A stretch of 39,832 bases of DNA from NCBI GenBank assembly GCA_963205275.1, contig CAUJIH010000080.1, positions 1 through 39,832 of the forward strand, in the 5' to 3' direction. Source of the DNA: Verrucomicrobiota bacterium (GTDB lineage: Bacteria; Verrucomicrobiota; Verrucomicrobiia; Verrucomicrobiales; DEV007). The position numbers and the translations under genes are program-made. Below, piece after piece: positions 1-8,326 of the stretch. The notes under the pieces were generated by a model, which was given only the letters and a program-made list of their open reading frames with translations, did no database searches and was not told where the DNA came from. The stretch's first letter is position 1. The number at the start of each line of letters is the position of its first letter.

Positions 1-984
1 GCCTCCGATCAAGACTTCCCCACCGTTGCCCACGCCCTCTCCGGACACATCGATCTTCGATTTTTTCGTCAATTCCACATGATCGGCTTCGATCCGGACC
101 TTGCCCCCGCTCTTCGTGCTCGTCCGGGCTACCAGCTTCCCACTCTGCTCCACCTTGCCCTTCCCTGCGCTCAATAGAATGCGTCCGCCCTCCTTCGTCA
201 CGCCCGTCGCACGAGTCACGCCGCTATGCTTGATGGCCAGTGCGTATTCATTGCCACCCGCCGCCTTAATCTCAGCCGCCGCCGCTTTGATCAATCCCGC
301 CTGAGTCGCTGTTGATGTCTCTGCAGAACTCCCCGCCTGCACGAATACACGCTCGTCTCCTGTCGCTTTCACCAGCACCTCACTCCCCGCTGCCAGAGCC
401 GCCGTTCCCTTGGGTGCCTCGATTGTCCCGTGGTTCTCCACCGTCCGGGCGATTAGAATCACATCCCTCTCGCTGCCGCTGATTTTTCCCAGGTTCACCA
501 CCGAAGCCGTCGAATTCCCCTGAAAGCGAAGGTCGCCTCCGGCGAGGAAATCACCATCCGGCAGATCGAGAGTCGAGGCGATGAAGCCCGCCGTATTGAT
601 CACCCCGCTCGCACCCACGAGCACTCCGTTGGGATTGATGAGATAGACCTGACCATTCGCTTCGAGATTCCCGTAAATCTGACTGGGATTGCCACCGAGC
701 ACGCGATTGAGGGCCGCACTAGTTGCTGAAGGCTGAACGAACTTCGTGGTGCTGCCCGCCGGAATGGAGAAATCCTGCCAGTGGATGATGGCCCGATCCG
801 TGAGCTGGTTCACCGTAAGCGTCGATCCACTCGTTGAAATTGTCGCCTGCCCCGCTCTCACTTGCCCATCAGTGGGATTGGCGTAGATCGACAATGACGT
901 GAAGATCGAGACAATCAGCAGAGCAGAAACTATACCGCTCCAGTGAAGGGGAGCGGAGAAAGCAGAAGTAGAACTTTCAGTCAT
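1..984 (-). CDS. Filamentous haemagglutinin-type exoprotein, N-terminal part (partial)
   Basis: The frame is open from an ATG at 984 to the left edge (328 codons, no stop), so the C-terminal part lies outside the window. Residues 1-35 form a hydrophobic signal segment ending in IYANP. Residues ~36-250 look like the two-partner-secretion (haemagglutination activity) domain: a start typical of the family (DGQVRAGQATIS), the stretch IIHWQDFSIPAG, and the hallmark LINPNGVLVG near residue 115, followed by Gly/Ala/Ser/Thr-rich beta-helix-like sequence. In this family the exoprotein crosses the outer membrane through a TpsB/Omp85-like partner and sits on the surface as an adhesin or matrix protein; no partner gene is visible here. 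No Shine-Dalgarno sequence is evident before the ATG. The family is certain from the motif; the function is inference. Confidence 0.88.
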   Translation of the reverse strand, partial: MTESSTSAFSAPLHWSGIVSALLIVSIFTSLSIYANPTDGQVRAGQATISTSGSTLTVNQLTDRAIIHWQDFSIPAGSTTKFVQPSATSAALNRVLGGNPSQIYGNLEANGQVYLINPNGVLVGASGVINTAGFIASTLDLPDGDFLAGGDLRFQGNSTASVVNLGKISGSERDVILIARTVENHGTIEAPKGTAALAAGSEVLVKATGDERVFVQAGSSAETSTATQAGLIKAAAAEIKAAGGNEYALAIKHSGVTRATGVTKEGGRILLSAGKGKVEQSGKLVARTSTKSGGKVRIEADHVELTKKSKIDVSGEGVGNGGEVLIGG

Positions 985-1082
985 GGTCAGTAAGGAGGAA
1001 TCGATCTTAACTGTTGAGGATAGCGAACTTTTGGGGAATTTCTAGCATGAAAGACCATATTTCTGACAAAGCATTCCGGCGC

Positions 1083-4000
1083 TCAGTGCCGTTCACTCAC
1101 CCATCGCACGGCATTTTCGAGAATTAAGCGATAATTCGGGTTGTCGTGGGAGGCATCATCGTGACCGTGCGTGTAACAAACAATTCGGGCTTTTGAATCC
1201 TTTACCACCCACAATGCCGGATGACTTTCGGGACTCTTGCCGTCAGGCCGATTTACCGCGAGAACAGTGGCACTGGAATTTTCGAAGAAGCTAAAGTGAT
1301 AGCTTTCATCCGCGATCTGAAAGGTCTCAGGCAATCCCTTCATCACTGGATGCTGAATCGCAGCCACATCAGTCGTCACTTCACCCCGTCCGTGCGCTTT
1401 CGTCCCGCCCTGAATGAATCGCTGATTGTATCCCTCCCAAGGATGAGACCAAGTCGCGGCGTGGACGAAAAGCATTCCCTTCCCCGCGTCGGCAAAGTCG
1501 TGTAAAGCCTTTTGAAATGGAGCTGTGCCCCACTGATCATGATTCCCAGAAAATACGAGCACATCCGCCTGGGGCATGAGTCGCAATGCCTCATCGAGGT
1601 TCATCGTTCCGGCAACATCTGTTTTCGGCTGATTCCTCAGTAGCGCCACATCTGCAGCGATGAAGTCGCGAGGGAAATGATGAGAAGAACCCGACCCGAC
1701 CAGCAAAACTCGGATCGTATCAGATGTCGGACGAGGCTCGATGAAGTGCATTCCCGTGGCGGCGATGCTGGTCGGAGCTTCCTTTGATAGATCGATTTTC
1801 GCAGACGCAGAGGGCTGCGCATTGAGATCGGGATTTTTCTCAGCTCTCGCCTTCGGTGCTGTTTTCATCTCGTTCTTTGATACCGTCTCCACGGGTGAAG
1901 CTCCGGTAGAAAGATCGGCTGTAATCGCCATCACCACGGGAGAGATCTGATTGTCATAACTTTCCAATGTCATGGATTTCACCGCTGAGCCAGGCCGCAC
2001 AGGGAGAGTGATGATCCGAGCCTGACCGCGACTGACGACGCCCTCGGTCAGAATTGAGCCGGGAACCTGGATTTCGCGATTGTAGTCTGCGAACTCAACT
2101 CCATTTTTTAGTTCGGTCACCTCCGTCGTTCCGTCCTGATGCGTTACCGTCACCTTCAACACCGGGCGAGCATCGCGAATCGCAGGAAAACCCCATCCGG
2201 CGATCCCACTCAGAAAATAAAAGCGTGTCGCAGGCAGATTGACGGGAATCGTTACCTTCTGAGGATACCCCACAGCGGCCGCGCCTTCTCGTCCTCCTTT
2301 CAGCACCACCAAATTCCGTCCAGTCGTGCTGGTTTTCGCCTCCATCAGATAGAACGGGATCTCATGGCTGCGGATATTCCCGAATCGAACTGGAAAAACG
2401 GAATCATTTCTCGTGTCAGCAGACTGAAAGAGTCCACGTCGCGAGTCTGCCGTGTAAGCATCACGCAGATCCACCACTCGATAGCGACCATCTTCCGCCG
2501 AAAGGAAACTGAGAAGGTTGCGCAGCCCTTCGGCTCCCAGACTTTCCAGTCCCTCCGGCATCAGACTGCGAAAGGTGTTTTCACGCTTCGCAACGTCTTC
2601 CTTTTTTACCTCAATATCCCCGCCCTGATTCCGCAGAGTAAAGCCGGAGGGATTCTCTCGTACAATGACTCCGGCGAGTGCATCGCCGTTTTTGAGCGTG
2701 ATATTCCACTGCCAGAAGCTGGGATCTACTTCGCGATTCGGATCGACTATATGGCTAAGCAACTCTGCTACACCGTGACTCCCCATCCCGGTCAAAGACG
2801 GTCCCACTTCCAGCTTCCCGAGAGCGCCGTAGCGGTGACAAACAGCGCACGCGGCCTCGAACAGGACACGACCTTTGACTGCGTCGCCAAGTTTGGAAAC
2901 ATCCGGCAGGAGTTTCGCAATGATCGCACTCTTTTCCTTGGTGCCAGGTAGGAGCTGGTCGAGCATCTCCCCTGCCCGCTTCGCCACGGCAGCATCGGGA
3001 TGCGTCCTCAGTCGTGCGATATTCCCCGGCCCGAGTTCTGCGTGTTTCACTTGCCCCGAGGCGATGCCGTCGAGCAATGCCAGCGCTGCCTCTGGTCGCT
3101 TCACGATCTCTCCGAAGGCACGTCCACGCAAACGCGAAACGATCCGGGACCAAGAACGGACTAAGGCATCAGCCGAACCATTCTCACCGAGTTCACGCAC
3201 GATAGACTCCTGCAATTCCCGATTTTCGCCTTCTTTTGTCAAAATGGTCAAAAGCGACTTTTTAGCCTCTTCCGTGTCAGTGCGAGCCAGTAAGGACGCG
3301 ACTTTGATTCGATCACCAACGGGCGCAGACGTATTCTGAAGTGCCTCGGCCAATTCCGCTACCATGTCAGCGATTTTAGACTTCATTCGACCTCCCGAGT
3401 CCCATCGAACGACCAGAGGCAGGACGTGATTCGCCGTGGCGGGTTCCGTCGCCAGAGCTAGCAATTGCGCGGTGAGCGAGTCAGAGAGTTCCACCTTTAA
3501 ATCACGCTTTGCAGAGAGATGATCGAGAACGGTTGTCCCAGTGGCAGTGACCCGGTTCGGACCCTCAGTCAGCGACTGGAAAATCGCGGTAATTTCGGGT
3601 TTGTCTCCTGCAAGCACTGCATCCGTCAGGAGACCTGCCCACTGAGCCAGCGCTTCTTCTTGCTTGCTCTCAACTTTTGTCATGAGAGCATCGCGAAGAA
3701 ACTCCAAGGGCTGTTGATGAGCAATCGCAAGGTAGGCGGAACGAGTCCAGTCGTCCTGGGCTCGGAGAAAGCCCTCACGAATCTGCTTTCGATCCGCGTC
3801 ATCTTTCACCTTACGATGTGCCTCCCAGGCCTGATAGGCAGTCGAACCGATTTTAACTGATGGTATCTCCTGCCCTGCCTCTCGCAGCAGGCGAAACGCA
3901 AGCTGCCGCGTATGTCCGTTCGGACTGCTCAGGGCGGCTCGCAGCGTTTCGGGCTGGGATTGATCCATCTCGGGTGTGGAAATCTTCTTCGCCTCTCGAT

Positions 4001-6038
4001 GCTGAATTCGCCAAATCCGACCAAAATAGTGATCCCGATCCGGCCGCACCGCCGCATTCGCCGGACCGTGAAGAGGGCCACGGGTGTCATTGTGAATCAC
4101 CGCCTGATTGCAAAAATCGACTACATACAGTGCACCATCCGGCCCAACCCTATTCTCTACTGGACGAAACCAGAGATCACTGCTGCGCAGGAATTCCGTA
4201 TTCTCCCGCCCGGCCTCGCGTTCAGCCCGATAGGTCACGCCATCAGGCTTCACGAAATACTGGCTGATGATATTAACCGTCGGCTCGCCGACAAAGTAGC
4301 TGTAATTCCATTTCTCAGGCCAGGCACCACCCTCATAAATCGCACAACCTGCAGCAGCCGTATATGAGCCAACGAGATCGATCTGTCGATAGGCTTGCTG
4401 TTCCCAGTGAATCTTGGGATGCACTTTCTCCTGAACAATCATCCCGTGCCAACTCGTCGTCCCCGGAATCCCGCCCTGAGCAAGAACGAATTCCGGTAAA
4501 ACAGTGTGAAACAGCACCGTTCCGCTGGTCGGCTGCGTCCAAAAACACTGGCCATCTGAAGTCATGTCCAGCCCCCAGCAATTACCATTGCGACTGGAAT
4601 ACATCTCAATTTTACTCCCATCCGGACGGAATCGCACCACCCCCGATGCGATATTAACGGGAGTCTTATCCTCACTGCCGAGCGCGCTAATATCGCCACG
4701 ACTGTATCCGTGCGTGGCATATACCCAGCCATCGAGCCCCCAGCGCAGGTTATTCATCACCGCATGGGTGTCGAAAGTGCCGAGTCCCGAATAAAGCTTC
4801 GTTCGACGATCTGCGATTTGATCCCCATCAGTATCCTCCAGAAACCAGATATCAGGAGCAGAACTAACGATCACTCCGCTTTTGTAAAAAACAAAACTCG
4901 TCGCCAACTCGAGTCCATCAGCGAAGACGTGCTTGCGATCCATCACTCCGTCGCCGTTTTCGTCGGAGAGTATGCTGATACGATCCTGCGGTTTGCGCTC
5001 GATTTGCCCAGGTTTCAGCGAGCCACTGTCCTTCCAGAAGTCGGTGTTCGCCTTGCGCAGGCCATTGGGATATTCCGGAGTTTCCACCACCCAAAGACGC
5101 CCCTTTTCATCCCAATCCAGATTGAGAACTTTTGTGATCAAAGGTTCCGCTGCGACAAGAGAAATCGAGAACTCAGGATGAAGCTCCATCTTCTCCGCTG
5201 CCTTCTCAGGACGACTCGGCCCTCCCTCCGGATAGCGCAAAGCGATCCCTAGTTCCTCAGGCTTGCAGAGTTCATCGACATTCGTCCGCTTCCCTGCCCA
5301 AGCGATTCCACGCAACAGGATCGTGCGGATGGAATTGTGGGAAAAATTCTTGTAGAGATGACCGGGGAGGCTCACGAAGGCGCGATAGTGGTCTCGTTCA
5401 TAAGTCCAGATCTGTGGCTGAATGTCGTAGATATTCACGGCATCGACCCTCCCCTGCGGCAGACTCCCGTCCTTCGCCTTCGGAGTATAGGCTGCTGCGA
5501 GAATTTTCGCTTCTGGACGTATGTCCATGTCATAATAGATCTCGTCATTCAGGTCGAAGTTCGAGCATCCCGTGGTGATGGGATTCTCACGATCCGTGAA
5601 GTAGAGCGACAGCGGCCCTTCCAGCCACTTCGTCTGACCAAATCGCCAAGAGCCGCCAATGACGTCTCGATACCAGTCGGCATCACGTGATACGGCCCCG
5701 CCGTGGAGGACAACCAAGCCACCGCCTCTGGCGAGATACGCATCGAGATTTTTGCGATCCTGAGGCTCGATATTTCCCGCCTCTTCACTGTGGAGGATCA
5801 GAACATCCGTATCTTTCAACTGTTCTGCGGTAGGGAAGGCCGTTCCTCCGGTCGCTGTCGCCCCTCTCTCATTGAGCAAATGCTGCCAATCGGCCAGAAA
5901 GGACGGATAATCGTGTGCTCCGGGACCATGCGTCTTTTCTCCAGATCGAATAAATATCCGAAGAGGTGCGGCGAGCACAAGGACGGGGCAGAGCAGAAGC
6001 AGTAGGGATAACGGAGCGCAGAAGCGAGAAATTTTCAT
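1083..6038 (-). CDS. ThuA - PVC-type dehydrogenase - HEAT - cytochrome c - ThuA multidomain secreted protein
   Basis: A 1651-residue exported protein. The signal peptide is ~1-24 (hydrophobic run ending VLVLAA). Residues ~26-255 are a ThuA-like glutamine-amidotransferase-fold domain (GGGLVVLHGG). Residues ~285-690 are the membrane-bound-dehydrogenase domain typical of Planctomycetes and Verrucomicrobia, a beta-propeller related to PQQ sugar dehydrogenases (DWDEKGRLWVVETPEYPNG; RVGPDGALYVVDF). Residues ~695-1045 are helical, HEAT-like. A monohaem cytochrome c module follows, with CAVCH at ~1064-1068. Residues ~1210-1380 are a beta-rich domain, then a low-complexity linker, then a second ThuA domain at ~1442-1651 (MLFVHAATWSHPWEGYN). 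The likely role is periplasmic carbohydrate oxidation with electrons passed to the haem; the substrate is unknown. The in-frame TTG just before the ATG at 6038 is less likely to be the start. Sulfatases and sorAB nearby fit polysaccharide catabolism. Confidence 0.9.
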   Translation of the reverse strand: MKISRFCAPLSLLLLLCPVLVLAAPLRIFIRSGEKTHGPGAHDYPSFLADWQHLLNERGATATGGTAFPTAEQLKDTDVLILHSEEAGNIEPQDRKNLDAYLARGGGLVVLHGGAVSRDADWYRDVIGGSWRFGQTKWLEGPLSLYFTDRENPITTGCSNFDLNDEIYYDMDIRPEAKILAAAYTPKAKDGSLPQGRVDAVNIYDIQPQIWTYERDHYRAFVSLPGHLYKNFSHNSIRTILLRGIAWAGKRTNVDELCKPEELGIALRYPEGGPSRPEKAAEKMELHPEFSISLVAAEPLITKVLNLDWDEKGRLWVVETPEYPNGLRKANTDFWKDSGSLKPGQIERKPQDRISILSDENGDGVMDRKHVFADGLELATSFVFYKSGVIVSSAPDIWFLEDTDGDQIADRRTKLYSGLGTFDTHAVMNNLRWGLDGWVYATHGYSRGDISALGSEDKTPVNIASGVVRFRPDGSKIEMYSSRNGNCWGLDMTSDGQCFWTQPTSGTVLFHTVLPEFVLAQGGIPGTTSWHGMIVQEKVHPKIHWEQQAYRQIDLVGSYTAAAGCAIYEGGAWPEKWNYSYFVGEPTVNIISQYFVKPDGVTYRAEREAGRENTEFLRSSDLWFRPVENRVGPDGALYVVDFCNQAVIHNDTRGPLHGPANAAVRPDRDHYFGRIWRIQHREAKKISTPEMDQSQPETLRAALSSPNGHTRQLAFRLLREAGQEIPSVKIGSTAYQAWEAHRKVKDDADRKQIREGFLRAQDDWTRSAYLAIAHQQPLEFLRDALMTKVESKQEEALAQWAGLLTDAVLAGDKPEITAIFQSLTEGPNRVTATGTTVLDHLSAKRDLKVELSDSLTAQLLALATEPATANHVLPLVVRWDSGGRMKSKIADMVAELAEALQNTSAPVGDRIKVASLLARTDTEEAKKSLLTILTKEGENRELQESIVRELGENGSADALVRSWSRIVSRLRGRAFGEIVKRPEAALALLDGIASGQVKHAELGPGNIARLRTHPDAAVAKRAGEMLDQLLPGTKEKSAIIAKLLPDVSKLGDAVKGRVLFEAACAVCHRYGALGKLEVGPSLTGMGSHGVAELLSHIVDPNREVDPSFWQWNITLKNGDALAGVIVRENPSGFTLRNQGGDIEVKKEDVAKRENTFRSLMPEGLESLGAEGLRNLLSFLSAEDGRYRVVDLRDAYTADSRRGLFQSADTRNDSVFPVRFGNIRSHEIPFYLMEAKTSTTGRNLVVLKGGREGAAAVGYPQKVTIPVNLPATRFYFLSGIAGWGFPAIRDARPVLKVTVTHQDGTTEVTELKNGVEFADYNREIQVPGSILTEGVVSRGQARIITLPVRPGSAVKSMTLESYDNQISPVVMAITADLSTGASPVETVSKNEMKTAPKARAEKNPDLNAQPSASAKIDLSKEAPTSIAATGMHFIEPRPTSDTIRVLLVGSGSSHHFPRDFIAADVALLRNQPKTDVAGTMNLDEALRLMPQADVLVFSGNHDQWGTAPFQKALHDFADAGKGMLFVHAATWSHPWEGYNQRFIQGGTKAHGRGEVTTDVAAIQHPVMKGLPETFQIADESYHFSFFENSSATVLAVNRPDGKSPESHPALWVVKDSKARIVCYTHGHDDASHDNPNYRLILENAVRWVSERH

Positions 6039-6167
6039 CAACTAGAGATCAATCGAATACGCTCAGGCTATCGCAAGAGGATACGCGAATCAATCTTCCC
6101 GAACTCAAAACAGACGCTAAACGAGAGCGTGATCGCGTTCCGGAATCAGGAAAATGTCTGAGTCAAT

Positions 6168-6668
6168 TCAGAAATCGTCTCGGCCATCCAGACGCTGCTC
6201 CATTTCATCAGCCGTCTTTAGCACGGCCATCAGCACAGCCAAGAGTTCCTCTGCGGACAACTCGGCTGCAACAGCGACGGAAAAAAGAGCCATATGCTCG
6301 TCCTCAGAGTTCGACTGAACCTGCCATGCACCGATCTTTACACGAGCATTTTCCTTCAGCAGAAGATTACAGGTGCGGGAATCGAAGGGCCCTTCGGAGC
6401 GTAATCCGGCAGAGAATATCTCGCGAAGTTCGACTCCAGCGAAATTATATGTCCGAGATTTGATAAATCCAATCTGACTGCGGCCATCACTCAGTTCGAA
6501 CACCATCCGAAAATCGCCATCACGATCAATCGTGTATTTAATCTTCAGCGCATCCAGTGCATCCGCTATGCGAGGATCTCCGTCCTTGTGATCGATATTA
6601 GCCCCAAACATGTGGTATTCCGAATCTGAAGTGGAACAGTGAGAAGCAAGCTCCCGCTTCTCCAGCAC
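6168..6668 (-). CDS. YbjN-like / secretion-chaperone-fold small protein, sorAB-linked
   Basis: A 166-residue soluble protein with no signal peptide. The pattern of an acidic N-terminal helix, beta strands (YTIDRDGDFRMVFEL), a middle beta sheet and a C-terminal helix (LSAEELLAVLMAVLKTADEMEQ) resembles YbjN-type or type III secretion-chaperone-like domains. This is fold-level recognition only. It starts with GTG three bases after the sorB stop, which suggests translational coupling; an internal ATG at 6611 (MFGANIDHKDGD) is an alternative start that would leave a more typical N-terminus. It is the third gene of the sorA-sorB unit, so a role in assembling or regulating the sulfite dehydrogenase is possible, but this rests on position alone. 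Confidence 0.7.
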   Translation of the reverse strand: MLEKRELASHCSTSDSEYHMFGANIDHKDGDPRIADALDALKIKYTIDRDGDFRMVFELSDGRSQIGFIKSRTYNFAGVELREIFSAGLRSEGPFDSRTCNLLLKENARVKIGAWQVQSNSEDEHMALFSVAVAAELSAEELLAVLMAVLKTADEMEQRLDGRDDF

Positions 6669-6671
6669 CCG

Positions 6672-6977
6672 TTAATTCTTCTTTCCGTAAACAGCCGTCA
6701 AATATTCCGTCAACGGAGCGATGCTATCGTCAGGGATCGGAGCACCGAATTTTTCCTTCATCTTCACGACGATTCCTTTCCAGAAAGTCCCATCCATCGG
6801 CGGCTGAGAGGCAGTGTATTCTACCGAGTGGCAGATCAGACACTGCGCCTTTACCAACTCAACATTCGGTCCTGGACGATACGTGTCAGTCTCAATCGGT
6901 AATTCAATCGATTTGCCCTCGCCATAGGTCCAGGCGGAAAAGAGGCAAAGACAAAGAGTCAGTAGAATCGGCTTCAT
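6672..6977 (-). CDS. sorB: Sulfite dehydrogenase cytochrome c subunit (SorB-like)
   Basis: A 101-residue exported monohaem cytochrome c. Signal peptide ~1-19 (LLTLCLCLFSAWTYG). The haem motif CLICH is at residues 46-50, preceded by VELVKAQ, and a later Met-containing stretch (MKEKFGAPIPDD, ~73-84) fits the axial-ligand region of SorB and related short cytochromes. The C-terminus LTEYLTAVYG is also typical of this small family. It begins 8 bases after the sorA stop, the classical sorAB arrangement in which SorB accepts electrons from the molybdenum cofactor of SorA and passes them to the respiratory chain. Assignment rests on the haem motif, the size and the sorA neighbour. Confidence 0.87.
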   Translation of the reverse strand: MKPILLTLCLCLFSAWTYGEGKSIELPIETDTYRPGPNVELVKAQCLICHSVEYTASQPPMDGTFWKGIVVKMKEKFGAPIPDDSIAPLTEYLTAVYGKKN

Positions 6978-6985
6978 AGAAAAAA

Positions 6986-8218
6986 TTATGCAACGGTGAG
7001 ATGAACAGGTTCAACGACATTTCGAAGATACCCAGCGGGGTTCCAAAGAGCTTCCATCGGCTGAGTTTGGCCAATTCGATTGATCGCTCGACTCATCCAG
7101 ACCACAGATCCCTTCTTTGTCGGAGTCTGGCGAATCGTCCACTCCCGAAAGCTGTATTTCCCGAGATCCTCTCCCAAATCTGCCGAGCGCCAAGTCTCGC
7201 CTCCATCCGCAGAAAACTGTACCTCGCGGATGCCTTCACCGCCGTCAAAGGCGATCCCGCGAACGACTGTGGGCTGCTCTGCTGAGACCTCGGCACCATC
7301 GAGATGACTCGTAATAAACGACCGAATTTTCATCCGATTGATCGGAATGGTGGAGGATGGTTTCGTGCCAGGCTCGATACAGCCGCTTTCATTATCGGGA
7401 ATGCGATACGCTGCCTTAACCCAAAACCCTTCGAAGGGAGCATCCAGAGCCGTAATTGTATTCACATGCTTCACCCAGTACGTGGCGTAATAACCGGGCA
7501 CGATCACGCGCAGTGGATAGCCATTCAGCATAGGCAGTGGCTCACCGTTCATCGTATGAGCCAGATACACCTCTCCGGCTATAATCTGCTCGATGTCCAG
7601 TGCCTTCACATAATCCGGCGTCCCCGGCAGCGGTGCGGCATCCAGTCCATCAAAGGTGATCTGTTTCGTGTCCGGTGAAAGTCCCGCCTTCTCCAGCACA
7701 TCTTTCAAGCGAACTCCCTGCCAGCGAGCATTGCCCATCGCTCCATGTCCGAGCTGGCCGCCTCCGACACGGGGCTTAGAAAATCCCCGACTATTGCCAG
7801 AGCACTGAGCGACTGCGACGACTTCCACCTGCTCGAACTGCGTCCTCAAATCCTTCATGGACAGCTCTAGGGGCGTAGTCACCGTGCCTTTAATGGAAAG
7901 GCGAAAAGTATCCGTATCGATGGACGTGGGAATTCCTGCCAAGTGATAACGGACGTAAAACGCATCATTAGGAGTCAAAATTCCCTCGTTGAATACCGAA
8001 AACGGAGTCTCCAACTGTGGAGGGCGATGGGTCTGGAGGATCAGCGGGCGCTTCTCCGGAAAGGTCGCTAATTTTCGAACTCCGTTCTCGAAAGGTAAAA
8101 CGACCGTCTCTCCATCCGCCGCAGTCAGACGACTCAAAGCACTGCCAGCAAGGGCAGCCGCGACAGATTGCCAAAGAAAGGTGCGACGGTCAGGGTTAGC
8201 AGGAAAACGCGCAGACAT
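6986..8218 (-). CDS. sorA: Sulfite dehydrogenase molybdopterin subunit (SorA-like, sulfite oxidase family)
   Basis: A 410-residue protein of the sulfite oxidase / molybdopterin-dependent family, expected to oxidise sulfite to sulfate in the periplasm. The N-terminus carries a twin-arginine signal (RRTFL at 11-15 followed by SVAAALAGSALS), as expected for a folded molybdenum enzyme exported by Tat. The molybdenum-ligand cysteine is C139 in AVAQCSGNSRG. Other family features are DAFYVRYH near residue 86, VPGYYATYWVKH in the middle, and the C-terminal Mo-co dimerisation domain (VRGIAFDGGEGIREVQFSADGG). The next gene downstream is its cytochrome partner. The gene starts the operon, with ~108 bases separating it from the GH42-like gene upstream. 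Related sulfoxide reductases (MsrP) are shorter and lack the dimerisation domain, so SorA is preferred. Confidence 0.9.
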   Translation of the reverse strand: MSARFPANPDRRTFLWQSVAAALAGSALSRLTAADGETVVLPFENGVRKLATFPEKRPLILQTHRPPQLETPFSVFNEGILTPNDAFYVRYHLAGIPTSIDTDTFRLSIKGTVTTPLELSMKDLRTQFEQVEVVAVAQCSGNSRGFSKPRVGGGQLGHGAMGNARWQGVRLKDVLEKAGLSPDTKQITFDGLDAAPLPGTPDYVKALDIEQIIAGEVYLAHTMNGEPLPMLNGYPLRVIVPGYYATYWVKHVNTITALDAPFEGFWVKAAYRIPDNESGCIEPGTKPSSTIPINRMKIRSFITSHLDGAEVSAEQPTVVRGIAFDGGEGIREVQFSADGGETWRSADLGEDLGKYSFREWTIRQTPTKKGSVVWMSRAINRIGQTQPMEALWNPAGYLRNVVEPVHLTVA

Positions 8219-8326
8219 AAAGGGATCATCTCTTGTCTAAAGACAAAGGGCAACCAAAAAATATCACTCATTGACGCAATGGTCTGCAGAGAAAAACACA
8301 CAATCACCTGCAGACTGCCCCTCTCT

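Noticed and set aside
2139-2951. A 270-codon open frame on the plus strand inside the large dehydrogenase gene
   Set aside because: Antisense to a clearly coding multidomain protein, with no recognisable motif and Arg/Ser/His-rich shadow composition.
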